Source: Flavobacteriales bacterium (GTDB taxonomy: Bacteria; Bacteroidota; Bacteroidia; Flavobacteriales_F; PHOS-HE28). Taken from it: a stretch of 64,000 nt of DNA. Where the stretch lies: NCBI GenBank assembly GCA_016710685.1, contig JADJVC010000002.1, forward strand, positions 434,001-498,000, read 5' to 3'. Of this stretch, positions 33,087 to 41,152 are shown one piece after another; the stretch's first letter is position 1, and every line of letters starts with the position of its first letter. The position numbers and the translations under genes are program-made. The notes beneath the pieces were generated by a model, which was not told where the DNA came from, ran no database searches, and saw only the letters and a list, made by a program, of their open reading frames with translations.

Positions 33087-34309
33087 GCGAAAGAATAAAC
33101 TTCGGTAAACTGCCACCATTGGGCACCGTGCCTGAACGCATGTGGGCACAAGTGGTCCGCAAGGAACGCTACGGGGAACCCATCGGTGCCTTCGCGATGG
33201 AGGAGGTGCCGGTGCCGACCTTGGAGAAGAACGAAGTGCTGGTTGGCGTGATGGCCGCAGGGCTCAACCATAATTCGGTATGGGCGGCGCGTGGATTTCC
33301 CCTGGACCTCATCGAGTACATGAAACTCCGCAACGGTTCGGACCTGGATTGGCATATCATCGGGTCGGATTGTTCCGGGATCGTGTATGCCGTCGGCAGC
33401 GGCGTTACCAATGTGAAAGTAGGCGATGAAGTGGTGGTTCAACCCGGCTGGGTGGAAGATGAAGACCCTTGGGTGATGCGCGGCAAACCGGACACGGCAA
33501 TCGCACCCAGTGCAAGGGCTTGGGGCTTTGAGACCAACCACGGGTCGTATGCGCAGTTCTGCAAAGTGAAATCAAGGCAGTGCCTTCCCAAGCCGAAGCG
33601 CCTCTCCTGGGAAGAGGCTGCGGTTTACATGCTGAGCGGCGTCACCAGCTATTGCATGCTGTACAAGTACCCGCCGAACACGGTGAAAAAGGGCGACGTG
33701 GTGCTGATATGGGGCGGCAGCGGTGGTTTGGGCGTCACCGCCATTCAACTGGTGCTGATGGGCGGGGGCATCCCGGTGGCCGTAGTGAGCAATGCGGAAA
33801 GGGCGGCCTTCTGCCAAAGCCTGGGTGCGCTTACGTTGAACAGAAGTGAATTCAAGCATTGGGGCGCATTGACCAAGGCTGATGTCATGCCGGAAACGCA
33901 GGACCGGTGGGTCAAGGCGGTAAGGCCGTTCGAAAAGGCATTGAAGGAACTGACGGGCGGCAAGATGCCCGCGATCGTGCTGGAGCACCCGGGTGAGGAT
34001 ACGATGCCCACTTCCATACGGGTGTGCAATGGCGATGGCATGGTCGTGATCTGCGCGGGAACAAGCGGATACCTGGCCACGTTGGACCTGCGCTTTTTAT
34101 GGTTGCGCAGGAAGCGGCTCCAAGGCTCGCATTTCGGCGAATTGGACCATTGCCGCGAGTACAACGACCTCATCGCGAACGGCACATTGTCACCTGTGTT
34201 GGCGCACACCTATGCATTCGAAGAAGTGCCGTTGGCCGTGCAACGCATGGCGGACAACACGCACCCGCCGGGCAACTGCGCGGTAAGCATCGGTAGCGCG
34301 TACGTGTGA
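33083..34309 (+). CDS. ccr: Crotonyl-CoA carboxylase/reductase-like enzyme
   Basis: CCRs reductively carboxylate 2-enoyl-CoA to alkylmalonyl-CoA with NADPH and CO2. The 408-residue protein has the CCR N-terminal pattern PERMWAQVVRKERYGEP, VLVGVMAAGLNHNSVWA, and a nucleotide-binding WGGSGGLG (210-217). The residues that hold CO2 in characterised CCRs appear conserved: Asn of NHN (62/64), Phe149-Glu150 (WGFET) and His350 (GSHF). That argues for a true carboxylase rather than a plain enoyl reductase. It ends the operon; 8 bases separate its stop from the converging MBOAT gene. Substrate chain length is unknown. Confidence 0.82.
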   Translation: MSERINFGKLPPLGTVPERMWAQVVRKERYGEPIGAFAMEEVPVPTLEKNEVLVGVMAAGLNHNSVWAARGFPLDLIEYMKLRNGSDLDWHIIGSDCSGIVYAVGSGVTNVKVGDEVVVQPGWVEDEDPWVMRGKPDTAIAPSARAWGFETNHGSYAQFCKVKSRQCLPKPKRLSWEEAAVYMLSGVTSYCMLYKYPPNTVKKGDVVLIWGGSGGLGVTAIQLVLMGGGIPVAVVSNAERAAFCQSLGALTLNRSEFKHWGALTKADVMPETQDRWVKAVRPFEKALKELTGGKMPAIVLEHPGEDTMPTSIRVCNGDGMVVICAGTSGYLATLDLRFLWLRRKRLQGSHFGELDHCREYNDLIANGTLSPVLAHTYAFEEVPLAVQRMADNTHPPGNCAVSIGSAYV

Positions 34310-34317
34310 TCAGTTCG

Positions 34318-35712
34318 TTAAAACTGGAAGTAGATGAAGTGGTTGCCGCCACTTTGTCCGAGGGCCATGATCACCGTGAGCATGCCCACCACATACATCC
34401 AGTTGTGGCGGAACCGCAAATTCTTGTTGAGGGCCACCGTTGCTGCCAGCAGCACAAGCGCGGCTCCCACCTGAAGCAACTGTGGCATGGACATAACTGC
34501 GAGGATGGAGCTGGGGTCGAATGAGCGGATAGCTGCCAATTTGCCCATGATGGCGAAGGCATCATGGATCGAAGCGGCGCGAAAGAACACACCGGAAATG
34601 AGCAGCACCTGCAGGGTAAAGAACCAGCGAACAAAACGGCCGGGGACGCTCGTCAACTGTGGAAGCCAGGCAATTCGTACATACTGGTACTGCAGTATGG
34701 TGACCACTCCGTGGATCAGGCCGAAAAGCAGGAAGTTCCAACTGGCCCCGTGCCAAAACCCGATGGCGATGAAGGTGATCAACACGTTCACCGCAAAGCG
34801 TCCGGGACTGGCATACATCAGCGGAATGAAGAGGTAGTCGCGCACCCATGTGCCCAAGGTGATGTGCCAGCGCTGCCAATATTCGTTCACGCTTTTGGAA
34901 ATGAAAGGCCGGTTGAAGTTCTCCGTGAGGCGCACCCCCATCATGCGGCCCGCTCCAATGGCGATGTCGCTGTAGCCACTGAAATCGCAAAAGATCTGCA
35001 TGCCGAATAGGACCAGGGCGAAGTAGTGCGCCGTGCCGTTCCAGGCTTGCGGTGTTTCGTAGAATTTATCGACGTAAGGCGCGAGCGAATCCGCCACCAC
35101 CACTTTTTTCAGAAAACCCAGCAGGATCTTGTTGATGCCGTAGCGAATGTCCTCCGCAGTGGCGACACTTTGTTGGCGCAGCTGCGGCATAAGGTCGGCC
35201 TTACGCTCTATCGGTCCGGCCATCAACTGGGGGAAATAGGCGATGTACAGCGCGAAGAAGCCCAGGTCGCGTTCAGCCTTCACGCGGCCTTGGTACACGT
35301 CGATCACATAGCTCAGGCTTTGGAACGTGTGGAAGGAGATGCCTACCGGCAGCAGGATGTACCAGATGTTCAATCGCCACGGTGCATCGGTAAAAAGGAA
35401 AAGTTGGTTCAGCGTCTCCCCCGCGAACATCGCATACTTGAAGTAGAAAAGCATGCCCAAGTCGATGCCAAGGCTGAGGCACAGGAAAAGCAACTTCCGC
35501 CGCTTCGAGGAAGCATCTTCCATCAGGATGCCGCTCCAGAAGTCCACTAACGTCATCAAGATGATGATGAGGATGTACTCCGGCCGCCAGCACATGTAGA
35601 AGAAGTAGCTGGCAGCGAGCAAAAGCCAATGACGGAAGCGTGTCGGTGCCGCCACATAAAGCATCAGCACGATGGGCAGGAACAACAGGAAAGCCGCGGA
35701 GTTGAAGAGCAC
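34318..35712 (-). CDS. MBOAT O-acyltransferase, AlgI family
   Basis: The 464-residue membrane protein has about 11 helices and the AlgI-type core: GISFHTFQSLSYVIDVYQG, FPQLMAGPIERKADLMPQ, FCDFSGYSDIAIGAGRMMG, NFNRPFISKSVNEYWQRWHITLGTWVRDYLFIPL and the catalytic His of GFWHGASWNFLLFG. Such enzymes O-acetylate cell-surface polysaccharides or lipids. Start is GTG at 35712, giving the family opening LFNSAAFLLFLPIV. It converges on the CCR-like gene with an eight-base gap and no terminator. No AlgJ/X-type SGNH partner is encoded beside it, so the acceptor may be provided elsewhere. Confidence 0.88.
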   Translation of the reverse strand: MLFNSAAFLLFLPIVLMLYVAAPTRFRHWLLLAASYFFYMCWRPEYILIIILMTLVDFWSGILMEDASSKRRKLLFLCLSLGIDLGMLFYFKYAMFAGETLNQLFLFTDAPWRLNIWYILLPVGISFHTFQSLSYVIDVYQGRVKAERDLGFFALYIAYFPQLMAGPIERKADLMPQLRQQSVATAEDIRYGINKILLGFLKKVVVADSLAPYVDKFYETPQAWNGTAHYFALVLFGMQIFCDFSGYSDIAIGAGRMMGVRLTENFNRPFISKSVNEYWQRWHITLGTWVRDYLFIPLMYASPGRFAVNVLITFIAIGFWHGASWNFLLFGLIHGVVTILQYQYVRIAWLPQLTSVPGRFVRWFFTLQVLLISGVFFRAASIHDAFAIMGKLAAIRSFDPSSILAVMSMPQLLQVGAALVLLAATVALNKNLRFRHNWMYVVGMLTVIMALGQSGGNHFIYFQF

Positions 35713-35788
35713 GGTTCGTTAGTTTGATGGTGCTTGCCAAAACTGAGGGAAGGTGGACCGGCCTATTGGATCGCAGTATTTTCGCACC

Positions 35789-38107
35789 ATGATCGAGATG
35801 AAGTCGACGAATTGGAGGAAGGTGGTTTTAGTGTTCATGTCCCTCACGGGATCCCTTGTTGGTTCCGCGCAGATCCTGTCCTGGGTCCATGGGATCGGTA
35901 GTATTGCCTATGAAGAGGCCCGTGGCATTGTCGCAGGCCCGAACGGCGACATTTACATTACGGGTGAATTTTCCGATACGGTCGATTTCGACCCCGGTCC
36001 GGGCACTTACGCGATGATCAGTCAAGGCTTTACCGATGCCTTCGTTGCGTGCTACGCCAACAATGGCGATTTTAAATGGGCTGCACCTTTGGGAGGGCCG
36101 CAGGCCAGTCAGGGATACGGTATTGCCATCACCCCTGACGGCAGGGTGTTGACCACGGGGATCTTCAATGGCCTGATCGATCTGGACCCCGGACCGGGCA
36201 CATTGAACAAATTGAGCGGCGGGTATTATGATATTTATCTGTGCTCCTTCGATCTGGAAGGCCATTTGCAATGGGGTAAAACCATTGGCGGGCCGAACAA
36301 TGAGGAAACTCGAAGCGTGGCCACGGACAATGAAGGCAATGCTTACATCGCTGGTGAGATCAGCGGTACATTCGATGCAGATCCCGGCCCGGGGGAGACC
36401 TTGGTGGATTCACATGGGTCGTTCGATGGCATGGTGGCCAAGTACAATACCACCGGTGCATTGGTGTGGGCTCAGGCTATCGGTGGCGCTGGCGATGACC
36501 GTGGATATGATCTGGCAGTGCGTGGCGGCAGCAATGTCTACGTCACCGGCTATTTTGCCGATTCGGTGGACTTCGATCCGGGGACTGGGGACTACAGCTA
36601 CTTCGCACCCAATACATGGAGCAATGGCTTCTTGCTCTGCCTGCAGCAGGATGGTACCTTTCAATGGGCTGCGAACATGGGTGGGGACGGCACGGACAGT
36701 GGGCGCGGCGTGGCCGTCGGCCCGGACGGTAACGTTGTGGTTACGGGACGTTTCGCCAAGGTGATGGTGCTAGGCAGTGGCGTGAATGCGGACACGTTGA
36801 TCTGCACGATCCCTTCCGGGGATGACGCCGACTTCTTCCTCGCCAAGTACCAGCCCGATGGCGAACTGATTTGGGGTGAAGGCATCGGCGGCCCTGAAGA
36901 GAACATGCCACGCGGGATCGCCACGGATCTACAAGGCAACATATTTGTAACGGGTCGCACACGCGCCACCATCGATATGGATCCTGGACCGGGTGATGCG
37001 CTATTTACTGCCGTTGGCGAATTCGATTTGTTCCTTGGAAAGTACGACACGGACGGCAATTACGTGTGGGGCTTCCTTGTAGGTGACACTTACCATGAAC
37101 GTGGGCTGAATGTGGCAACAGACAATGCTGGCAGCGTATTTCTCACCGGCTGGTTTACCGAAAGCCCGGATTTCGACCCCGGGCCGGACACGTTGATCTT
37201 GCACGCGGGGTATGCGGACGCCTTCATCGCCAAATACAGTGATGCGCCACTACAGCCTTTGACCTTGGAAGTGGCCATGGATGCCCAACCGACGGACGTG
37301 TCTTGGGAATTGGCCGATCTCAACGGCGGGGCCACATTATTTACCGGCACCGGTAAAGTGGACCAATCCGCTCAACCTGTTTTGAGTAGTTGGGAGGTGC
37401 CCGAAGGATGTTACAGGCTCACGGTCCAAGATGCGGGAAACAATGGCTTATCCTCCACAGGATATGAGCTGCGCAGCGCCACGGCGCCCATCATCGTGGC
37501 GAACGGACAGTTCACGAGTACAAGTGCGATCACGGATGATCAAGGCTTTTGCCTACCGCTTGGCGAAGGGGGATTGGCTGCTTCTACCTGTGGTGAATAT
37601 TTGTTGCTGCCGTCGTCCACCATAACACTGGTACCGGTGGCAACTGCCTCTTCTTACGACCTCTGGTTCTTTGATCCGCACGGCACCTTTTCCACCGTGG
37701 TAAACACTGCGCAGGACCAATTTCTGGTATGGGACCTGCCTGCCGGAATACCGGCAAACCTGGATTTGGATGTACGTGTGCGCGCCATCGTTGATGATGA
37801 TGCACTGCCTTACGGTCCAGCCTGCATCGTCAAGTTGGAACAGGCATCCACCGTTTCCGGAAGGGAGGGCGATGCGTTCTTCCTCGCACCCAATCCGTGT
37901 CATGGTGAAACATCGGTCAACATACCGGAAGGCGGTGACGGCGCGCGACTGCTGGTGCATGACGCTGTAGGTCGCGTTGTGTTGGAGCGCCGTATCGAGG
38001 GTACGGGGACAAGATCGCTCGATGTTTCGGCCTTGGCCGCTGGAACCTACGTGTTGGAATTCCGGACGACCACTGAGGTGCGAAGCCTGAAGTTGGTGGT
38101 GGAGTAG
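35789..38107 (+). CDS. T9SS-secreted SBBP-like propeller protein
   Basis: The 772-residue secreted protein starts MIEMKSTNWRKVVLVFMSLTG, with a signal peptide ending SAQ. The middle has at least six copies of a ~65-residue beta-propeller repeat, each with D[FLM]DPGPG (VDFDPGPG, IDLDPGPG, FDADPGPG, VDFDPGTG, IDMDPGPG, PDFDPGPD) and YITGEFSDT/YVTGYFADS strands; the acidic loops may bind calcium. A linker domain (~500-700) precedes a C-terminal T9SS sorting domain ending TTTEVRSLKLVVE. The start at 35789 is chosen because TATTTTCG, a near -7 box, lies four bases upstream. Surface adhesion or glycan binding is possible but unproven. Confidence 0.85.
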   Translation: MIEMKSTNWRKVVLVFMSLTGSLVGSAQILSWVHGIGSIAYEEARGIVAGPNGDIYITGEFSDTVDFDPGPGTYAMISQGFTDAFVACYANNGDFKWAAPLGGPQASQGYGIAITPDGRVLTTGIFNGLIDLDPGPGTLNKLSGGYYDIYLCSFDLEGHLQWGKTIGGPNNEETRSVATDNEGNAYIAGEISGTFDADPGPGETLVDSHGSFDGMVAKYNTTGALVWAQAIGGAGDDRGYDLAVRGGSNVYVTGYFADSVDFDPGTGDYSYFAPNTWSNGFLLCLQQDGTFQWAANMGGDGTDSGRGVAVGPDGNVVVTGRFAKVMVLGSGVNADTLICTIPSGDDADFFLAKYQPDGELIWGEGIGGPEENMPRGIATDLQGNIFVTGRTRATIDMDPGPGDALFTAVGEFDLFLGKYDTDGNYVWGFLVGDTYHERGLNVATDNAGSVFLTGWFTESPDFDPGPDTLILHAGYADAFIAKYSDAPLQPLTLEVAMDAQPTDVSWELADLNGGATLFTGTGKVDQSAQPVLSSWEVPEGCYRLTVQDAGNNGLSSTGYELRSATAPIIVANGQFTSTSAITDDQGFCLPLGEGGLAASTCGEYLLLPSSTITLVPVATASSYDLWFFDPHGTFSTVVNTAQDQFLVWDLPAGIPANLDLDVRVRAIVDDDALPYGPACIVKLEQASTVSGREGDAFFLAPNPCHGETSVNIPEGGDGARLLVHDAVGRVVLERRIEGTGTRSLDVSALAAGTYVLEFRTTTEVRSLKLVVE

Positions 38108-38133
38108 AGGCGAGGCGTTTTTATAAGCTCCTT

Positions 38134-38157
38134 CAGGGTCTCACGGAGTGGACCCTG
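38134..38157 (+). terminator. Weak hairpin after the propeller gene
   Basis: CAGGGTC/GACCCTG (38134-38140 and 38151-38157) forms a 7-bp stem with a 10-base loop 27 bases after the stop. There is no T-run, so its strength as a terminator is doubtful. Confidence 0.3.
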
Positions 38158-38172
38158 ATGTTCTGCACCGGC

Positions 38173-38180
38173 TACTTTTG
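38173..38180 (+). promoter_or_regulatory. -7 promoter box of pyrD-hmgL
   Basis: TACTTTTG is an exact match seven bases before the pyrD ATG at 38188. It supports that start over the upstream in-frame one. Confidence 0.5.
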
Positions 38181-38187
38181 CGGGCCG

Positions 38188-39222
38188 ATGTACAAACTGC
38201 TCCGCCCGTTGCTCTTCAGTCTATCCCCGGAGCGCGCGCATCACCTGACGTTCTCGGTGCTTGAAACGGCAAAGCACATTCCCGGAGCGCTGGCATTGGT
38301 GGGTGGAACGCGCCCCTCGGCGGAAGCAGCCTTGGACGTGATGGGCCTGAAATTTCCCGGCCCAGTTGGCCTTGCAGCGGGCATGGACAAAGATGCTAAG
38401 CACGTTGACGCACTGTCGCGGATCGGCTTTGGTTCCGTGGAGATCGGCACGTTGACGCCGGTGGCGCAGCCCGGCAACGAGCAACCGCGCCTCTTCCGAT
38501 TAAAGGCCGATCGCGCATTGATCAACCGGATGGGCTTCAACAACGGAGGCGTGCAAGCGGCCGTGGAGCGATTGAAAAAGCGCACGCCCGGCTTCATCGT
38601 AGGCGGCAACATCGGCAAGAACAAGGCAACGCCGAACGAGCAGGCCATTGACGATTATGTGAAGTGTTTCGAGGCGCTGCATGCGGTAGTGGACTATTTT
38701 ACGGTGAACGTAAGCAGCCCGAACACGCCTGGCTTGCGTGCGCTACAGGAGAAAGGTCCGCTGTTGGCCATTTTGAACGAATTAAAAAACCGTGATGCCG
38801 GAAAGACCGTGCATCGCCCCATCCTGCTGAAGATCGCGCCGGACCTCACGGACGAACAGTTGGACGACATTGTTTCCGTTGTGAAGGAGAGCGGCATCGC
38901 GGGCGTGATCGCCACCAACACCACCATTTCGCGGGAAGGATTGAAAATGCCGAAAGCCGAAGTGGACGCCATGGGCGCGGGTGGCGTAAGTGGCTGCCCC
39001 GTGCGGCAACGAAGTACGGAGGTTGTAAAATACTTGCGGCAGCGCTTACCGAAACCATACGTCATCATTGGCGTGGGCGGCATCGACAGCGCCGAGGCCG
39101 CGATGGAAAAACTGGATGCCGGTGCCGACCTTGTGCAGGTTTACACCGGCTTGATCTACGAAGGGCCTGCGCTCCTGAAGCGCATCAACAACGCCTATGT
39201 GACATGGAAAAACCGGAAGTAA
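38188..39222 (+). CDS. pyrD: Dihydroorotate dehydrogenase (quinone)
   Basis: PyrD oxidises dihydroorotate to orotate, passing electrons to quinone, in pyrimidine synthesis. The 344-residue product is class 2, with the N-terminal membrane-associating helices (MYKLLRPLLFSLSPERAHHLTFSVLE), FMN-binding GLAAGMDKDAKHV, GSVEIGTLTPVAQPGNEQPRLFRL, the catalytic NVSSPNTPGLR with Ser, PILLKIAPDLTDEQL, and the C-terminal GVGGIDSAEAAMEKLDAGADLVQVYTGLIYEGP. The start is set by the -7 box. It overlaps the HMG-CoA lyase gene by 19 bases, so the two are translationally linked. Confidence 0.96.
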   Translation: MYKLLRPLLFSLSPERAHHLTFSVLETAKHIPGALALVGGTRPSAEAALDVMGLKFPGPVGLAAGMDKDAKHVDALSRIGFGSVEIGTLTPVAQPGNEQPRLFRLKADRALINRMGFNNGGVQAAVERLKKRTPGFIVGGNIGKNKATPNEQAIDDYVKCFEALHAVVDYFTVNVSSPNTPGLRALQEKGPLLAILNELKNRDAGKTVHRPILLKIAPDLTDEQLDDIVSVVKESGIAGVIATNTTISREGLKMPKAEVDAMGAGGVSGCPVRQRSTEVVKYLRQRLPKPYVIIGVGGIDSAEAAMEKLDAGADLVQVYTGLIYEGPALLKRINNAYVTWKNRK

Positions 39223-40067
39223 AACTCATCGAATGTCCGCGCGATGCCATGCAGGGCATCCACGAATTCATCCCCACGGAAGTGAAGGTGAAGTACCTCA
39301 ACGGACTGTTGCGCGTGGGCTACGACACCATCGACATCGGCAGTTTCGTTAGCCACAAAGCCATTCCGCAGTTGGCCGATACGGCTGAAGTACTTGAGCG
39401 CATAGACCTCAGTACAACGAAGAGTAAACTGCTGGTGATCGTAGCCAATGAGCGCGGTGCGGATGACGCGGTGAAGCAGGAAAGTGTTAGCTACCTCGGC
39501 TACCCGTTCAGCATCAGCGAGACTTTCCAGCAGCGCAACACCAACACCAGCATCGAAGGCAGTTGGGCGCGTACGGCGCACATCGCCGAGCTGGCGCGGA
39601 AAGCGGGAAAGGAGCTTGTGGTCTACATCAGCATGGCCTTCGGGAATCCATACGGCGACCCTTGGAACGCGGAGATCGCACATCGATGGACGGACCGTCT
39701 GGTGAACGAGCTGGGCGTGCGCATCATCGCGCTTAGTGATACTGTGGGCGTGGCCAAGCCCGAAGACATTTCAAGCATGTTCAACGCCTTGGTGCCCGCC
39801 ATGCCGGAAGTGGAATTCGGCGCCCACCTGCATGCCCGTTTGGACAATTGGAAGCCGAAGACCGATGCCGCGTGGAACGCCGGTTGCCGCCGTTTCGACG
39901 GAGCGATAAAAGGCTATGGCGGTTGCCCGATGGCGGAAGATGACCTGGTGGGCAATTTGGCGATGGAGCAATTTGTCGGGGACTTGGAAAAGCGTGGTGT
40001 GCGCACAGGGATTGACCTGGAGCTACTGGAGCGTAGTGTGGCGGAGGCGGGAACCGTGTTCCCTTGA
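39204..40067 (+). CDS. Hydroxymethylglutaryl-CoA lyase
   Basis: The enzyme cleaves HMG-CoA to acetyl-CoA and acetoacetate, for leucine breakdown or ketone-body metabolism. The 287-residue product has the DRE-TIM motif at the start (IECPRDAMQGI), the HLHARLDNW metal-binding site with the two conserved His, and the signature GGCPMAEDDLVGNLAME. Compared with typical HMG-CoA lyases (SVAGLGGCPYA) the loop reads GAIKGYGGCPMA, a common bacterial variant. Other DRE-TIM family members, such as a 4-hydroxy-2-oxovalerate aldolase, fit less well. The gene overlaps pyrD by 19 bases, and the XRE regulator gene follows with its own promoter. Confidence 0.86.
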   Translation: MEKPEVKLIECPRDAMQGIHEFIPTEVKVKYLNGLLRVGYDTIDIGSFVSHKAIPQLADTAEVLERIDLSTTKSKLLVIVANERGADDAVKQESVSYLGYPFSISETFQQRNTNTSIEGSWARTAHIAELARKAGKELVVYISMAFGNPYGDPWNAEIAHRWTDRLVNELGVRIIALSDTVGVAKPEDISSMFNALVPAMPEVEFGAHLHARLDNWKPKTDAAWNAGCRRFDGAIKGYGGCPMAEDDLVGNLAMEQFVGDLEKRGVRTGIDLELLERSVAEAGTVFP

Positions 40068-40110
40068 TCACTTCCGATCAGAGTTTAGCGAGGCGGGGCA
40101 GGATGTCAAT

Positions 40111-40149
40111 ATGACGGGAATGTCGTCATTTGGAAAACGATAAAATCGT
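40111..40149. promoter_or_regulatory. Two inverted repeats before the XRE-S24 gene
   Basis: ACGATAAAATCGT (40137-40149) is a perfect 5-3-5 palindrome ending three bases before the -7 box. A second pair, ATGAC...GTCAT, spans 40111-40129. Similar 13-mers with two mismatches (61505-61517 and 61528-61540) precede dnaE. They are good candidates for the binding site of the XRE-S24 protein, giving autorepression. Confidence 0.5.
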
Positions 40150-40152
40150 CAA

Positions 40153-40160
40153 TACATTTG
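40153..40160 (+). promoter_or_regulatory. -7 promoter box of the XRE-S24 gene
   Basis: TACATTTG is an exact match. The ATG at 40182 is 21 bases downstream, so this gene has a short leader and the palindrome at 40137-40149 lies within the core promoter. Confidence 0.5.
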
Positions 40161-40181
40161 GCGCACCAATCCTTCAGCGCC

Positions 40182-41012
40182 ATGACTCCCCATCCCCACT
40201 TCGGAAGCAACTTGAAGCTCCTGCGTGCCCGCCGCGGCCGCTCACAGGAAGAGGTCGCAATCGGCCTCGACGTAAAGCGATCCAGCTGGAGCGGTTACGA
40301 AAACGGAAGCGCCGAGCCACCTTTGGACCTGCTGGTGCGCATCAGCGGCTATTTCCGGGTAAGCTTGGACAAGCTGCTGAAGGACGACCTGACGCTGCTC
40401 ACCGAAAGCCAGCTCGGCATCTTGGAGCGTGGTGGCGACGTGGACCTCAGCGGCCGCCGGTTGCGCGTACTGGCCACCACAGTGGATGCTAAGGACCGCG
40501 AAAACATTGAATTGGTGCACGAAAAGGCCAAGGCGGGCTATGCCCTTGGCTTCGCCGATCCCGAGTACATCAGCGTGTTGCCCGCTTTCCAGATGCCCTT
40601 CCTCAGCCGCGACCGTAAGTACCGCACGTTCCAGATCAGCGGCGACAGCATGCCGCCCGTAAGTGAAGGCTCATGGGTAACGGGCGAATACGTGCAGAAC
40701 TGGCAGACCATCCGCGACGGCCAGCCCTACATCATCATTACCAAGGAAGACGGCATCGTTTTCAAGGTGGTGTACAACCAATTGAAGACCACTGGCGGCC
40801 TGTTGCTCTGTAGCACCAATCCCATCTACCAACCCTACGAAGTACCCATCTCCGAGGTCTTCGAAGTATGGAAATTCGTCCACTTCATCAGCCACGAGCT
40901 GCCTGAGCCGAACCTGAGCCGGGACGAACTCGCCAGCAGCGTAATGGACCTGCGCAAGGAAGTGGGCCAACTGCGCATGTCGATGGAGAAGCAAGGGAGA
41001 TTGGCGCTCTGA
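40182..41012 (+). CDS. XRE-family regulator with S24 self-cleaving domain
   Basis: The 276-residue protein has an N-terminal XRE helix-turn-helix (FGSNLKLLRARRGRSQEEVAIGLDVKRSSWSGYENG) and a C-terminal S24 (LexA/UmuD-type) peptidase domain. The catalytic Ser156 is in ISGDSMPPV and Lys195 in GIVFKVV. An Ala-Gly pair (118-119, KAKAGYALGF) sits where LexA-like proteins cut themselves. By family logic it represses its targets until damage causes cleavage. LexA itself is usually a winged-helix protein, so this is a separate type of switch found in Bacteroidota. Palindromes overlap its promoter and recur before dnaE. Start 40182 follows its own -7 box. Confidence 0.85.
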   Translation: MTPHPHFGSNLKLLRARRGRSQEEVAIGLDVKRSSWSGYENGSAEPPLDLLVRISGYFRVSLDKLLKDDLTLLTESQLGILERGGDVDLSGRRLRVLATTVDAKDRENIELVHEKAKAGYALGFADPEYISVLPAFQMPFLSRDRKYRTFQISGDSMPPVSEGSWVTGEYVQNWQTIRDGQPYIIITKEDGIVFKVVYNQLKTTGGLLLCSTNPIYQPYEVPISEVFEVWKFVHFISHELPEPNLSRDELASSVMDLRKEVGQLRMSMEKQGRLAL

Positions 41013-41056
41013 CGCGTCGATACCTTCTGAATTACTCAATTCGCCACAACCTGTAA

Positions 41057-41093
41057 GCCTCAAGCCCCAAGCTTGCAGCTTATAGCTTGAGGC
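41057..41093. repeat. Nested hairpin after the XRE-S24 gene
   Basis: GCCTCAAGC (41057-41065) pairs with GCTTGAGGC (41085-41093), enclosing AAGCT-TGC-AGCTT (41069-41081). It lies 45 bases after the stop and lacks a T-run. It may be a terminator or a dispersed palindromic element. Confidence 0.5.
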
Positions 41094-41123
41094 ATGTGGC
41101 CTTTAATTTACCCCTCCATCAGA

Positions 41124-41131
41124 TACCTTTG
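41124..41131 (+). promoter_or_regulatory. -7 promoter box before the 176-aa gene
   Basis: TACCTTTG is an exact match 21 bases before the ATG at 41153. It argues against the longer reading from 41087. Confidence 0.4.
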
Positions 41132-41152
41132 GCGAATACCAGCACCTTCTGC

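Noticed and set aside
38134..38157. Riboswitch before pyrD
   Set aside because: The hairpin lies upstream of the pyrD -7 box, so it is not in the pyrD transcript.
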